A stretch of 64,000 bases of DNA, taken from the NCBI GenBank assembly GCA_000727475.1, contig KL647322.1:294581-358580 (forward strand), given 5' to 3'. The notes beneath the pieces are model-generated. The model was not told the origin of the DNA, searched no databases, and saw only the letters and a list, made by a program, of their open reading frames with translations. A program made the translations under genes and the position numbers. This document shows positions 13,492-25,773 of this stretch, piece after piece (the stretch's first letter is position 1; every line of letters starts with the position of its first letter). This stretch comes from Sarcocystis neurona. Taxonomy: Eukaryota; Apicomplexa; Conoidasida; Eucoccidiorida; Sarcocystidae.

Positions 13492-13733
13492 TTCACCTCG
13501 CGAGGAGCCCACGGTAAACAACAAGGCTGCTCTGGATAGACAGTGTCAGTTCGCGTAGCAGCAGGACCGGACACAGTAAACGAAGTTTTTTTCCCTTGGG
13601 AAAAGGTCGTCCCCCATCTTGACAGCAACAGTGTAGTCATAAGCCATGTCGTTCAAACGCGCCCTTACTTAGCATCGGATTATGCCCGCACATATTCAGC
13701 AAAAACATGCTCAAAAAGTAGTTTCGTGGGCTT

Positions 13734-13760
13734 CCGGGTTGTCCGCAGAAGACAACCCGG
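13734..13760. repeat. perfect 10-bp inverted repeat (stem-loop)
   Basis: CCGGGTTGTC, a 7-base spacer, then GACAACCCGG. It lies about 245 bp upstream of the membrane-protein start codon at 13491. It could be a palindromic factor site or an RNA hairpin; the role is unknown. Confidence 0.7.
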
Positions 13761-16637
13761 AGTGCAAAATATCGGTAGGAATGTTCACTCACTCCCCATT
13801 CATAGCAAGCAGGAGACTACAAAGTAAATTTTAACCAACCGCAAAATGCATATGCAGTAAAACACGAAGCAACACAATTTAGGCGCAGAGGACTAAAGGT
13901 CCCCCGTTGAGGTTCTCACCAAGGAGACAAGCAACAGTTCACCACTTCTACATACATTTCGCTCCGGATCGAGCTACTACGTGCTGGCTTTGCCAGAGAA
14001 TCATGTGTTCGCCTCAATCTGTGTCGCATTTGACACGAACCACCCTATTGACCGCGTTTTCCTCATAATACGTAGCAGGTCTCGCTAACAAGCCGTTTAG
14101 AGGCCGGCGTAGCTCTGAAGCGCCCACATGAGTTGTACAACGGAACTTCAAGATGATTTGTAACATCCTGCTTCGCCACAGACTGCCTCGCGCAGTTTCG
14201 TGGACAGTAGCGTCATCATCCAGACCTGTGGAAGTGAGGAAAGCGACGCCGCCTTTATTAGGGGAGTTTACCCGCCTTGTCACTTTGCCTAGTTATGACG
14301 ACAGATATCACCATGTTGAAACATACCGAAATAATTTCCACAAGCATTTGGTATCAAGGACATGGGTATACCATTCGCTATATACTGCGCGGGCAGTTTT
14401 TGCTGGCCCGGGAAAGGTGGGCACGTGCGTCGCATATCGAGTTTACGTTGTCAGCTAGCCGCCGGGAGACATCGAAAATGTCCCACGCGAAACAGCGTGG
14501 ACGGTACAAAATACACATTGAAATCCGCTGGGGTTTTTGACGTTTTCAGCGACCTCTGCATCTCTATTGTACTAAGGAATTCTTGTTTTCACTGTCGAAG
14601 CGCGAAATGTCCACACTTGCAGTGCGTATTCCTTGCCGTTGATGTACGTAACCGCTCATCGTTCGATCCGGAAGAACGAGCTCCAATTTGTTTCTGTTGC
14701 CACCTTTGCCCTGCGAAAGAAGCTGCTTATTTCTCTTCACATGCGTAGTTTTAACCCGTATCGCTGGTAGCAGCGGCAGAGACTACGTGCCACGTCGCGC
14801 ACGTCTGATGGCTGCAACTTCCTGCAATTTTGTGGCGTGTACATGTATTATGTGAGGAACTAGACAGGAGTCGAGTATTTTTTTGTCCACTTCAGTATAC
14901 AGAAGACTTTGTACGTGGTTCATCTCCTCAGTAACCCCGCAGACGGCAAGTGTATGCTGATGTTTCTGCTGTTGGCCGCCGTGAAACCGATGTCATAAAC
15001 GCGTTGGGAACGAGGACGGCGAGGCTGTGAGCGTATCAGTGCTGAGTGCACACGATGGTGCAATAAAGTCGACACATGTGAAAATCTCCTCATATTACTT
15101 GCAGGTGGTGTGGTCAAACAACTTATCACCTGGCGTTGTGGCGAATGTGTCCAGAGAGTACGTCCCATGTCTGCACACTGCACATTGTGTGCCACAATCA
15201 CTGACGCTTTACAAGAACTTTCTAACGAAGTGTATTTTTTAGCGTCCTTTTATATTTTAGGTCCACGGTTGAAGCGTACCTGGCTGACTCGTTACACTTC
15301 CGTTGCCATCCAACCGCATTCACGTGCGTGTTCATATTAGCCGCCTTCGAAAGGACGCCCCCGTCAGCCACCTCAATCCACAGGTTGGTAGGCGGCGCGG
15401 AAAAGACGTGGGCGCCCTAAGAAAATACCGGAGAGTGAACTGTGTATGGCAGTTTTTGAGTGCGTGCCGCCCTTAACTGAGCCGTCTCAACCTTTTGCTG
15501 CTGTTGGTTCATTTAAGACGGATGGTGGTATGCGTAATCTACAGGTACACACGCGCTATCCGACGGTGCTGTTGTAATCACTAGGATATTGGCTGACCGT
15601 TATCAGCAAATGGATAGTCACATTTTGACAGCGTCCTTCCTCGCCTCTGCGGCTATAAACGTGGACATGCAGTAGAATAAGTATGCAGCACTTTACCACC
15701 AAGCGCAAGCACAAACATTGCAGCCGCTCTGGGAAGCCGGGTGCCTTCGTTAGAATGGATGACGACGTTCACAGCAGCCCTGAGTGTTACAGTGATTTGG
15801 TTGGCCAAGGAATGCCCCATTTATGTGTGGGACGGATAGGCAAGTTGAGTTGTTTGTTCACAACGCGAGACACACGATATTATCCTTGAAGCAGTGGCGC
15901 CGTAGATCACGAATGGACTCTAAACCCATAGTCGCGTGCGTGCTATTGATCGCCAGATACTACTTTTGTCGTTGCATTTCGAGACACGTGTCGCAATGCT
16001 TTGGAAACTTTGGCCTGCGTAAGAGTCTCACCATGGCGCGAAGCATTCCAGGAAAATATTGGCTCCTACCAACGTGTGTGTGCCCAGCTACGATACTATT
16101 ATACTAGCGAGTATGCCCTGCATCTTTTCCAGCTGTATGGTAATGCTTCAGAGGAGAAAAGGTACCGCCTTTCCGCGTCAGCTTTCCATGCAGCGCTATC
16201 CATGCATAGAGCAAGATTCAACCGAGCGGCAGCTCCACGTCTACGTATCTCCTCATCGAACGTTAGGGATAATGTACATTAGTGATTGAGTGCCGAATGT
16301 TAAGCGTTGATACTCGCAGCGAGTTGTTTACGTGTTGTTGCCAGATGTGCTGTAACGTACACGCGCTTGATATACCTGTAGCGCACTGAGTCTCACTCCT
16401 CGTTTACCCCACTCGGCGTGTACGTATATGCTACGTAGAAGAAGCTGTAAAAGTGCTGTGTACAGGCTGCACGGACACAGACGAACGCTGGAGAACCCCT
16501 TGCACAGTGCTTACCAGGCCAAAGGGGGGCTGCAGATTCTGCCTCCCCTTCGTTTACACTCCGACCGGCGCGGTTGCGCGTCCGTGCCCTCGTCGCCTTG
16601 AAGCGTTGCCCGCCACGCATCAACGGGAAGACAGCTT

Positions 16638-16806
16638 TGTGTGCTCGCTTCACCAAGATTGAGGGCAGAAGCACCCTCTGCGAACGCCTTACAGCACTGC
16701 TAGAGCACAGGCAAGTACATGTAAAGATAGCTATGCTTTCTCGCTTCGCCGTGAATTGCGGCAGAGCCACGCCCTGGGAGAGGCTTGCAGCACTGCTAGA
16801 GTGAAT
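16638..16806. repeat. imperfect tandem duplication, about 90 bp unit
   Basis: Two diverged units share the core GCAGCACTGCTAGAG / ACAGCACTGCTAGAGC and the preceding TCTCGCTTCG / GCTCGCTTCA blocks. A third, weaker unit may precede them from about 16570. The duplication keeps several frames open on both strands. Confidence 0.55.
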
Positions 16807-17511
16807 GCATGCTCTCAGGTTGGAACGCCCGGTGCTGGCCGAACTATCGGATGAAGGAGAACCTCCTTCACAAGCACTACCTGTCAAGCTGTCTGCACCC
16901 ACTGACGGTGCCCTTATGTATATGTTTACATACGTGTACACCTCATCGTTACAAAACATCTCTGATGAAGAGAGGGAAAAAAGACGCAGCTAAATAGTAC
17001 GCTTACGACGACGGAGGTCTGTTAGTAACCACGTGGTGCGCCCGAACGGCAAGCGTCTTACATGATAGTAGTGTGCCCCATGTCACAACACCACAGGATT
17101 CGGAGCTTAGCTTCGCACCGTGTAGGGAAACTTATTGTTTCACTTGTGTCAACATCACAATTACACTGCGACGACAAATGTAGTCGCTCCACGACAAGTA
17201 GTCATGAGCTCGCCTATACAACTGGAGTCGTACTGCAGCCTGGACTGGCGACCCCCCAGGCAACGAAAACCCCGGAGTCGACCAGGATCGAGTATAAAAG
17301 CTGCTGAGTAGGATTCAGACAACCGGCTCACTATTCAGAGCTGCAGTCGTCGGCGACAAAATTGTCTTTAACTGTAGACTGGAACTCGTAGGATTGCTTA
17401 TCAGTCCAGAATGGCATTCCGTGATCAGCTCACAGTAATAAATTCGGCGCCAGGAAGCATTTTACGCGTCTTACTCAAATTCTTAGGCGCATGGAATGTG
17501 TTGTGGGTGGG

Positions 17512-17874
17512 TCAGCGTGAGCGGAAGAGAAGCACGGTCTGTTGCGACGGCAGCACATCAATGAAGGTAATCCAGTCGGCTGTCTGCGTGACTGAGCAAG
17601 CGAAATTCGATCCGACAATGCATTGCCAGGCGCCTTCTTTGGACGAGTTGAGAGCGGTGTCCCTGTCGCAAGAATCCTTGATTGCAGACGCCATATCCTT
17701 TTCGAGCTTGTGCTCTTGGAAAGCCTTCGCCACAACTTTTTGCACTCTCAGTAGAAGACTCTGGGACAAGTCTGTGTGCCGTATTTTCATAGGCGGTATG
17801 GTAATTTCGTCCGGATTGTTCCCCTCCAGCTCGGTTGCCAGGGAATTCCCCACGGAAGCCCGCTCAAAAGCCAT
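17512..17874 (-). CDS. LC8-type dynein light chain, divergent, 120 aa
   Basis: Single exon. The first ATG is at 17874-17872; a GTG four codons earlier is not a eukaryotic start. LC8 (DLC8/DYNLL) is a small dimeric hub that binds the dynein intermediate chain and many partner peptides in a beta-groove. The match covers about residues 35-120. It has an amphipathic helix region containing AFQEHKLEKDMASAIK, equivalent to ALEKYNIEKDIAAYIK in LC8. The hallmark follows as WQCIVGSNF (LC8 WHCIVGRNF), then the strand region ending TVLLFRSR (LC8 AILLFKSG). Unusual features are an N-terminal extension of about 30 residues and an insertion of roughly ten residues (around DTALNSSKEG) before the hallmark. 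Apicomplexans carry several LC8 paralogues, and this one is clearly divergent, so a flagellar or conoid-linked role is only possible. Confidence 0.85.
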   Translation of the reverse strand: MAFERASVGNSLATELEGNNPDEITIPPMKIRHTDLSQSLLLRVQKVVAKAFQEHKLEKDMASAIKDSCDRDTALNSSKEGAWQCIVGSNFACSVTQTADWITFIDVLPSQQTVLLFRSR

Positions 17875-20433
17875 AGGGACAGGCACAGGTGTGTCGCTGC
17901 AAAGAAATGGTGATTTCCAGCCGTTCAGCCTTTTTGATCCTCTGTTATCTACTGATGCTGTTGCTCTCGCAGGCCATTTCGCGTGCCAGCCTTACCACTC
18001 GAAAGCGTGTGGCCTTCGGTGCGGACGGCGGTTAGAGCGTCCACACAACCCTTCTGGTGGTCCTGCCCTGTTGAATTTCGTACGTTGATGTCTTTCTAAA
18101 AGCAGCTGGATCCTTTGTGAGGCTGATTGATGGGTAGGAGCGAATTATGAAAGCGCACAGTTCTTGCAGCGGGGGTGTGCCTGAGAAGATAAGGTACCTG
18201 GCCGTCTTTAGCAAAAGGATACTGTGCCGGAAAAACCAAACTCAAAGAGAGTAGAGAAGCGTTTGGCACTCTACCCCAAGTAGCATGCAAAAAAACGTCG
18301 TAACTGTCCCCTGGTCGTCCGTCGGGGGAGACAATACAACAGACTGAGCTGCTGCGGTGTCCATGCGAACTCATTCGATTCCTAGCTTACTGCTGTGTTT
18401 TCCGGAACGAACGTACTATGCTGCGTCTTTCGAATTGTGCTTGGTCCGCTGGTGGACCAATCTTACACTGTTTGAGTCTGGCAGTTTCCGTCCAGAGATC
18501 TACCAACTTGCCACACACTCCAAAATGCAGTGGGTCATTATTCAAAATGGGGATTTTTTTTGCGTTGTTAAACATAGTCAATAAATGCGTCCAATGCAGA
18601 ATCATTTGACCGCTAGCCCAACGGGCGCGGCAGCTGGAGACCGGGTGCTGTCCGCGAAGCTTTTTTTTCAGTGGTCGAAAAGAAGGCGGGGCCTCCAATA
18701 CAGACATTGACGTCGGTGCAAGGTACCGCTTACGCGTGCATGCCTGGAGAAGAAGAAATGTACTGTTCAAGCTGCTGCTTGAGAAGCACACGCATGCATG
18801 CCAAGAGGCGAAGAAATGTAATGCTAAAGCTGCTGCTTGAGAACCGCAGCCTCGAAACACCGCTTTAACTCATCACCTGAGGCCTCGCAGCAGCAGCCAG
18901 CAGCCAGCAGCCAGCAGCTACGCTAGGCAGCAGCCAAGCTTTGCGAGACGAAGTTGCTCTGAGACCCGTTTAGAATGGAACACAGCGTGGCAATTACGTC
19001 GCTGTCGCACTCTCTCAGGCCACTGATGACTACGGCGTCGGATAAAAAGTGCCGAACAATGAGACACACAATGGTCTCCAGCACGGAAAAGAGGAAACTG
19101 TTCTCAGCTCGAAGAAGCGCGCTCTCCAAGCCTCATGTCCTGCTATAGAGCGTGAGTGGCACTGCTGAGGCACATCACGGTCTGCGCACACTCATACTGA
19201 GGAAATCTCGGTGCCTCTAAGCGTTAGTAGTCCAGTCTTCTTGTTTAGCAGCCGTAAACTGCTATCCTTCGTTGCGGCGTGGCAGACTGCCAGGTTAAAA
19301 AAAGTCGTGGGAAGCCGAAAGACCACTTTTCCCTGGCGAGGCGATTCGGCGCAAAAGGATATACGCACACGAGGAAGCCGCGATCAAACGTAGACAAACA
19401 GTATTTTGGAAGACAGAGCAAGAAAATGTGGAGCCCCTCCGTTGGACGCCTTGCACGAGGCAGCTCGAGTCAAGTACAGCCAGCAAGGTTAACAGGGCGC
19501 TTATCTCTGCCAGCAAAGTTACCAGGACACTTATCTTTCTACAATAGAACAAATTTTTCTTTGGCGATACCTGCGCGGATAGAGACGGCAGGCAGAAGGG
19601 TGCCGCCAGGTGTCGGCGCAGAGGAAGCGCACGGAAGAGAGGTCACCAGGAGAGCACCAAGCACAGGGCGACACCATAATATTTCACAACAGGTACAGTT
19701 TAGTCGCACGGTACTACTCTGAGCGGTCACGCTTGTGCAGTATGTGTGTCGAATAAATTGCATCTGTCTCGTACCTACACCGGCGGTCACTGTCTGCAGA
19801 TCTCTGTACTGCACCTGTTACTCACTAAAGCGATCACAGATTGGTTCAACCTTCTCGTTCCTCTTACGCTGCCCTTCGTGGACACGTCGTTATTCAGAAA
19901 CTGCTTTGGAGCATGTGTGTAACTATTTCTGCAGTGTGTTTCGAATAGCGCGGATCTCTTAGATGCCACACTACACCTCGCCAGTCGATGCTAGCTCTAA
20001 TCTCTGTCGTAAAACACGATGTGTGTTATATTAATGAAATTTTTGTGACTATTCGTACACGCCTTGGACCGGCACGCGGGCAGAGTACCGGCCGCTGCGC
20101 CACTGGCTCGAGCGTGGTGTTGATCCAGACCAGTTCACATTTGCGTGGACACTTTATCGCGTCATACATACACCGTCGTCCCGAACTCTATCCATCGAGT
20201 CACGAAAGTTTTTCGTCTTGGGACACCGCGATGGACAGCAGACGTTTGCAAAAAAGTGTCATTTTACGTCAGTGGAAACAACAGACAAATCGAGTGAACA
20301 CCATCCTTCACTGCAACGGGCCAGTGGCAAAGGAGGAGTACGGTGAAAGAAAATAACGACACAGAATATCTCTTTGCTACAGTAAGATAGTGCAACATAG
20401 TCTCCGCTGTGGTCTTGTTTTTGCTCTCCCGAA
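17875..20433. other. intergenic region between divergent genes
   Basis: This lies between the LC8 gene (minus) and the kinase gene (plus), so it should hold both promoters. A 147-codon plus frame at 19279-19722 starts only with GTG and shows no domain. The hexamer GCATGC, described as a promoter element in Toxoplasma, occurs at about 18739 and 18793 inside a short duplication; the link to promoter activity is inference. A CAGCAGC cluster lies at about 18886-18935, and an imperfect 30-bp direct repeat at about 19480-19540. Confidence 0.45.
18732..18842. repeat. short tandem duplication with GCATGC and CTGCTGCTTGAGA
   Basis: Two diverged copies of about 55 bp, each with GCATGC, GAAGAAATGTA and AAGCTGCTGCTTGAGA. 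A CAGCAGCC-type microsatellite follows at about 18886-18935. Confidence 0.6.
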
Positions 20434-23400
20434 ATGGCAGGTGGAGGAAGACGCATGCAGAAAGCATGCCGTTTGTCTTCGTGAGTCCTCAAAGTCTTAG
20501 AATATTGACCTGCCCTGTTCCTCCACACACACTTAGGAGCAGGGCCGCACACGCCGCAAGCACAGTTGCCGCCTGCTCACAGCTAGCAGACGCGTGTTTT
20601 ACGCTTATGTATCCCCTACTGAGACACAAGGAATACACATGTATATTATTGAGATCGACGGAACGAGCACGTGGGAACGCACCCATATAGGTGTTCATGC
20701 GTAATAACAAGCCAAAGACGTGCAACGCAAACAGGATAAGTACAATGCACGTCCTGCTCTTGTGTGTAATTGGATATCATCGCGTTTCCGCATGCCCCAA
20801 GTGCAGTGACACAAACCACAGTCACACGTGCCATGCACCGTACGAAGGCGGTCGTGTGACGAATCTATTCACTTTCTTCTGTCTCAGGGCGACCTCCGTC
20901 TTTGGAGCTGGAGTGGTTGCCTGGTTATGAGAAAGTGTCATCAAAACCTCTGGGGCGGTGAGAAATAGTGTAACGCTTTGCGACTTCTGCAATTTGACCG
21001 GTCAAAGAAAGGGCTAACTCTAAAATCCTTGACTAGACACGTCGTCGTGTCACCCTTGTCATCTACGTAGCTTCCACCTCGTCCTGTCAGCAGAGTCAGA
21101 AGCGCTGCATGTAGGCCACGTTTTCATGACGTTGCTGCACGGGGGAATTACACTAGTCTGTTCTGGTTACAAGCTTTTCGCAGATCTATGGGACCCGAAG
21201 GAGGTGTGCAACACCCAGGAGTCATGCACAGCACTGACCACTGGATAGGTTTGACTGTCTCAAAGCTAGGCCATACACGTCAAACGACAGACCTGATGCA
21301 GCACTTCATAATCACGTAGCGGTCGCAGAGCAACCGCGTGGTGCATGCATCACTTTCGTGCTGCGCGAAGCGGCATTACTGCGGCCACCTGCCTACGAAT
21401 ACAGAGTACAGATATACAAATATATATATGTATATATTGACACACAGACACACAGACACAGACAGACAGACAGACAGACACACACACACACACACAACTA
21501 CACGTGTGCGCGCATGCGATTCTGCACCACACGGTGAAGATTCCTGTGCTCTGTTTACGTTTTCTAGAGGAGGCTCGTCGGTCGTGTGGATGGCAAGATG
21601 CTTGAGGACAAGAGAGGTGGTTGCAGTGAAGCAGGTGGGGGCTGGAAAAATAGTGGTGCCCGATGCAGCGCAAAGATGGGTGGATTCATTGTGGTGTGCA
21701 GGTTTTCAGCACATGTGATCACCCGATGCAATACTTGCGGACACGGTGTGCAAATAAGTGCCTCGCCACTATACACTAGTAACACCGGTAAAGCATCACG
21801 CTCGAAGGGGTGGTAACGTTCCATCTGACAGGGCACCGGGATAATTGATCCGGGATTTGCAGGCGCACCGAACCCACCGGACAAAGGTTCAAGTGCTCAA
21901 CCAAGTTCCCAGATTCCTTTTCTGTACAGATTAAACTGGAAAGGCCGTCCACCGTCTTGGCGGTGCCGCTTACGAACGAAGTCGAGTTGGCAGGTACCCC
22001 ACGTGTGACTTTAATGCGTGGTGTACAGACCAAGCTACCCAACAGAAGCACGTCCATTCGTACCACTGGTACACTGCGTGTGCACCTGCGCTGCGCCATA
22101 CCTTCTTTCGCGTGAGAGATGACCAACGTGAACAGACACCTCCTTGTCAGACTCTACCGCTCGTGTCCGCCGGCAGGGTAGTTTTTCCAGCCTTCTATGG
22201 TAACTGATACTGGCGTCAATGGACACTTTTACTTGAGTAGTTGCGGCAATACGGTGTCGGTGTGCACGCTGTCGCTTATGCGGTACCTCCCGCTGAAAGG
22301 TAAATGTGCCACTAATCGCTTACGTGGCAGCAATTTTCTTGTGGGGCCTACCGCGTTTGTCATCCTTGCGGCTGGTGCATTACGCTTAATTACCTGACCA
22401 TATGAACATATGCAATAGAATAATTCCTCAGGTCGAATGTAGGCCTGTGAACGCTTGCATCACAAATCCATTTCCGTCTCTTTAGCTTGGAAGTCGTGCA
22501 CGTGCTCCATTTCTGATTCGCCCTTTTTTAAGTGGTGAAGCTCGTAGAGGTGAACATAACATGACACGTCACCTTTCAACAACTCGCTCTGTCCACAGGG
22601 CTCTTGTTTGGTCCTAAAGGGGTCTCGAAATTTGATGAAGCTCGATGGCCAGGCTGCAAACACATCGCGCGCTTCTATGGGGCGATACTTGGGAAAAGCT
22701 CTATTTTTCTTATCCAGGAGTTTGGAGGTAAGGGTAATATACCCTTACATGCCAACAGCTGTACAGATTCAGACATGGAAAAAAGCGGTTTTTCTTTTGC
22801 AGTGCATGCTCGCGGACATCCCCGATGGATCTCTGCAGAGTGTGACTTTGTACGAAGACTTCAGTACCTTTGTGCTTGAGCATACGTATGATATGTTTAT
22901 ATCTAATGTATGGAGTCTGCAGTGGCTTTCGAATCGTACGCAGGCGTACCTTTGTCAAAGCTTATTCGGAGCATTAAGGGAGAGTTTCTCCACTCCAAGA
23001 GAGTGTACAGGATAGCGGAAAAGCCATTCTACCTAGAAATGAAGAGTCATCCGCGAATATTAAAAACACTCCTCCGACACGTTCTGCGTAAGGGACACTC
23101 TTCTCAGCGGCTTTTGTAGGACTTCAACACTGTGCCTAGCACGTTGCTAAGAAACCCTGAGTTTTCCCGGATTCGCGAACGGGGCAGAGGCACCTCCTTT
23201 CCTTTGTTCACGCACTGCAGAGGGCAAGTAAAACGGACTCATTTTACCTGTATACCTCGCAGTGTAGCTTCTTTTGTTCGATTGCTTACCCAGGAGTAGA
23301 TGGGACAAGAAGACCCACGTGGGGTTGCACGGTGACCCGCAGTTGAATTCCTAGTGCAACACAAGGCGAACACTATTGTGAAAGGCCGTTCCGAGAAGTT

Positions 23401-25773
23401 TTTAATAAGTAGTTGCAGGTATGCCGTCTCTAAAGCAATTTTTTCCGTTCAGAAGTACTCGATCTCCTCAACCACATAGATTACGTTCACGCGGATCTGA
23501 AGCCAGATAATATTCTCGTCAAGCGTGTGGAGAGGGATGGAAACATTGACGAGATCAAAGTCATTGACTTCGGATGCGGTGAGGTTATTGCAAGGCAGGA
23601 CAGTAAACCAAGGTTTGCCGTCACCAACATGTGGACGTACCCGCACCTAGCAAACCTTGCACAACACACACAGTCGCGTGTGGATGTGGAAAATCCATGG
23701 CTGCAAGTATAATTGGTTGTTTCAGTTCATGTATATCACGGAATGCGTAGACACCCACACGACCATACACGCCCCTTATGCCTTTCCCACTAAAACCCGT
23801 TGACGGCACGGTGTGCGTACAACAGTAGTGACGACCTGTTAGAGCACTCTGCCACGCGTATATACCATGGGTATCGGCATATAGTGTTTGGTGCTCGCTA
23901 TTGTTCACTCACTACAAGCATTTAGACACGATGAAGAGGGAGGTGCTGTCATGGCGACGCCGGAATATATGCCACCCGAGGCACTGCAGAAACTCGGAAA
24001 TTTACTAGAGGTACGTAATAGATACTCCCACATACGATACGTCGAACACGTTACACTTGCCATACTTATATATGAGGCAGACGCATCGTTCCACTACAGT
24101 GACCGCTACCAAACATCACCACGTGCTTGACCACAACAAATAGAACTTACTCTGCCCAACGAAACAGAATGCACTTTTCAACATGAAAGGAAGGGTTATA
24201 TTAAGTGTTGCCGCAAAGATCAAGAATAAAAGTGGGCCGTGTGAGCGCACCATCGTTGAGTCAGTTTTCACTGAATGGGAACTGTGTCTGCCGTTCCCCT
24301 TGTTCTAAAACTGGAGAGAGCCAATGCACCGCACTGAACGTGTCTAGTCGACTTAGGAGCATGCGGTGGTCCCGCACACACATGAGCACGTCTACAAACA
24401 CTTGAGCTCAAAGAAATGTCAAACACAGTACATAGAGTTCGATTTGTTGTCATGTAGGAGCATGCGGTGGTTCCGCACACCCATGAGCACGTCTACGCAC
24501 ACTTGTGCTCAAAGAAATGTCAAACACAGTACATAGAATTCGATTTGTTGTCAAAAACCTTTCTGCCTGCTGTTTTCGAGCTGTCGGGGTCGCCCCGGAA
24601 AGCAGCACCATTCAGTCCTCACAGCAGCACCATTCAGTTCCCACATAGTAGGTAACTGTATCCCAGAGCAGAAGAGATTGTGTGTAATACTCATGTGCCA
24701 TTGTGGTTCAGAAGGATGTGCATCGCTCAAGCATTGCTGTCCCTCCATGGGCGTTTGACATATGGTCACTTGGAGTGGTTTTTTTGGAACTGTTGCTCGG
24801 CATTCCAGCAGGCTTTCCATGGGACTTGGTGGTGGTAAGCTACACCCATTCTACACACCTTGCTGCACAGTGTGGTTCCAAGCCAGTCGACTCAAGCGTC
24901 GTTGCCTTCAAGTAATTCTGTAGAAGTGACAACAGAGTGCCAGCGATTTCGTGCGTAAACGCGCAACTCTATTGACTGAATTTGCCTGCTTGCATGATCC
25001 GATAAATATTGTGAAACAGTACGGACGTTAGAGATGGACGCGTGACTGAGGTACTCAAGTTTCTTCTCATCTGCAAGGCCGCCGGACGAGTGTACACGAG
25101 AATGCAAAATTTTATGTATGAGAGATTTCTAATGCCCCTTTCTGTACGTGTCAGAAAGATAAATACGGCAACGATCGTCAGCTTCCTGGGGGCTTTTTTG
25201 CGGGACACACGAAGTAAGTGGCGAAGGTGCGGACAACGCTAGTATTCGCGGACGTATGCACTCAGAAGATTAAGACCATATAAAACCTTATGTGGAGGCA
25301 TTTACTTCTATATCTCCCTATCTGTCAACGTTCTTGTCACTTTGCCTTCATGTATATACATATATATACGCACACATGTCTGCGTACGTAGAATACTACG
25401 TACACGAGGGGGAATTCATTTACACCCGCGTGCCGAATGTGTCAATTTCAGGCGGCCAGAAGTCATACGTAAAAAACAGCTGCAGGTGGTTCAACACTTG
25501 GCAGAAATAGTGGGGGTAAGCGCACGCAGTTGCTGCTTCCATCCTCCAGCAGCATAATTCTTTCGCTCATCTCAGCTACACATACAGGTCTACGATACGC
25601 ATTTTCCACTCGCCAGAAGAGAGGCTGACGACTTGTCTTTTCAGGGCTCCTCAACCGGCCTCCACCTCCGAGATTTCACAGCAGCAATCGACCTGCTGAG
25701 TCGAATGCTGCAAGCGGAGCCCTACAAGAGAATTTCCCCTCGTGAAGCCTTGACCCACCGTTTCCTCGCCTAA
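20434..25773 (+). CDS. protein kinase, non-RD, multi-exon
   Basis: Exons joined by phase: 20888-20957, 21568 to about 21701, 22599-22727, 22923-23087, 23453-23578, 23919-24010, 24712-24834, 25078-25213, 25460-25515, 25645-25773 (TAA). All borders from 22599 on are GT-AG and phase-consistent. The joined protein shows a glycine loop PLGRGGSSVVW, catalytic lysine in VAVK (21629-21631), HIARFYGAI, a hinge near ESYAGVPLSKLI, the catalytic loop YVHADLKPDNILV (Asp at 23494-23496), DFG as VIDFGCAF (23566-23568), TPEYMPPEAL in place of the APE motif, and FDIWSLGVVFLELLLGIP. The C-terminal lobe ends DLLSRMLQAEPYKRISPREA. The HRD arginine is alanine, so it is a non-RD kinase but has all catalytic residues. 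The 5' end is uncertain: a start-like exon at 20434-20480 ends at GTGAGT, with one more exon probably between. The 21701 border and the 25078 acceptor are also soft. Family and substrate are unknown. Confidence 0.8.
21430..21497. repeat. (CA)n/(CAGA)n compound microsatellite
   Basis: TATATATTGACACACAGACA is followed by (CAGA)n and then (CA)n. It lies in the kinase intron just upstream of the glycine-loop exon. Confidence 0.85.
24354..24553. repeat. two-copy tandem repeat, 101-bp unit
   Basis: Units 24354-24454 and 24455-24553 are nearly identical, starting TAGGAGCATGCGGTGG and ending GATTTGTTGTCA. They lie in the kinase intron before the exon at 24712. A smaller duplication (GCAGCACCATTCAGT) follows at about 24600-24640. 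Confidence 0.85.

Larger units (their letters stand above)
13492..17511. other. intergenic region, no supported gene
   Basis: No frame here has a recognisable domain. The longest, a 188-codon minus frame at 16393-16959, overlaps open frames on the other strand and crosses an imperfect tandem duplication, so it is probably not coding. A perfect 10-bp stem-loop lies at 13734-13760. Upstream exons of the membrane-protein gene ending at 12103 could lie here but were not found. Confidence 0.4.

Noticed and set aside
16393..16959. 188-codon minus frame
   Set aside because: It crosses an imperfect tandem duplication that keeps frames open on both strands; no domain.
17411..18088. 225-codon plus frame
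   Set aside because: It is antisense to the LC8 gene, whose motif match is clear.
19279..19722. 147-codon plus frame
   Set aside because: It starts only with GTG, has no domain and spans a small direct repeat.
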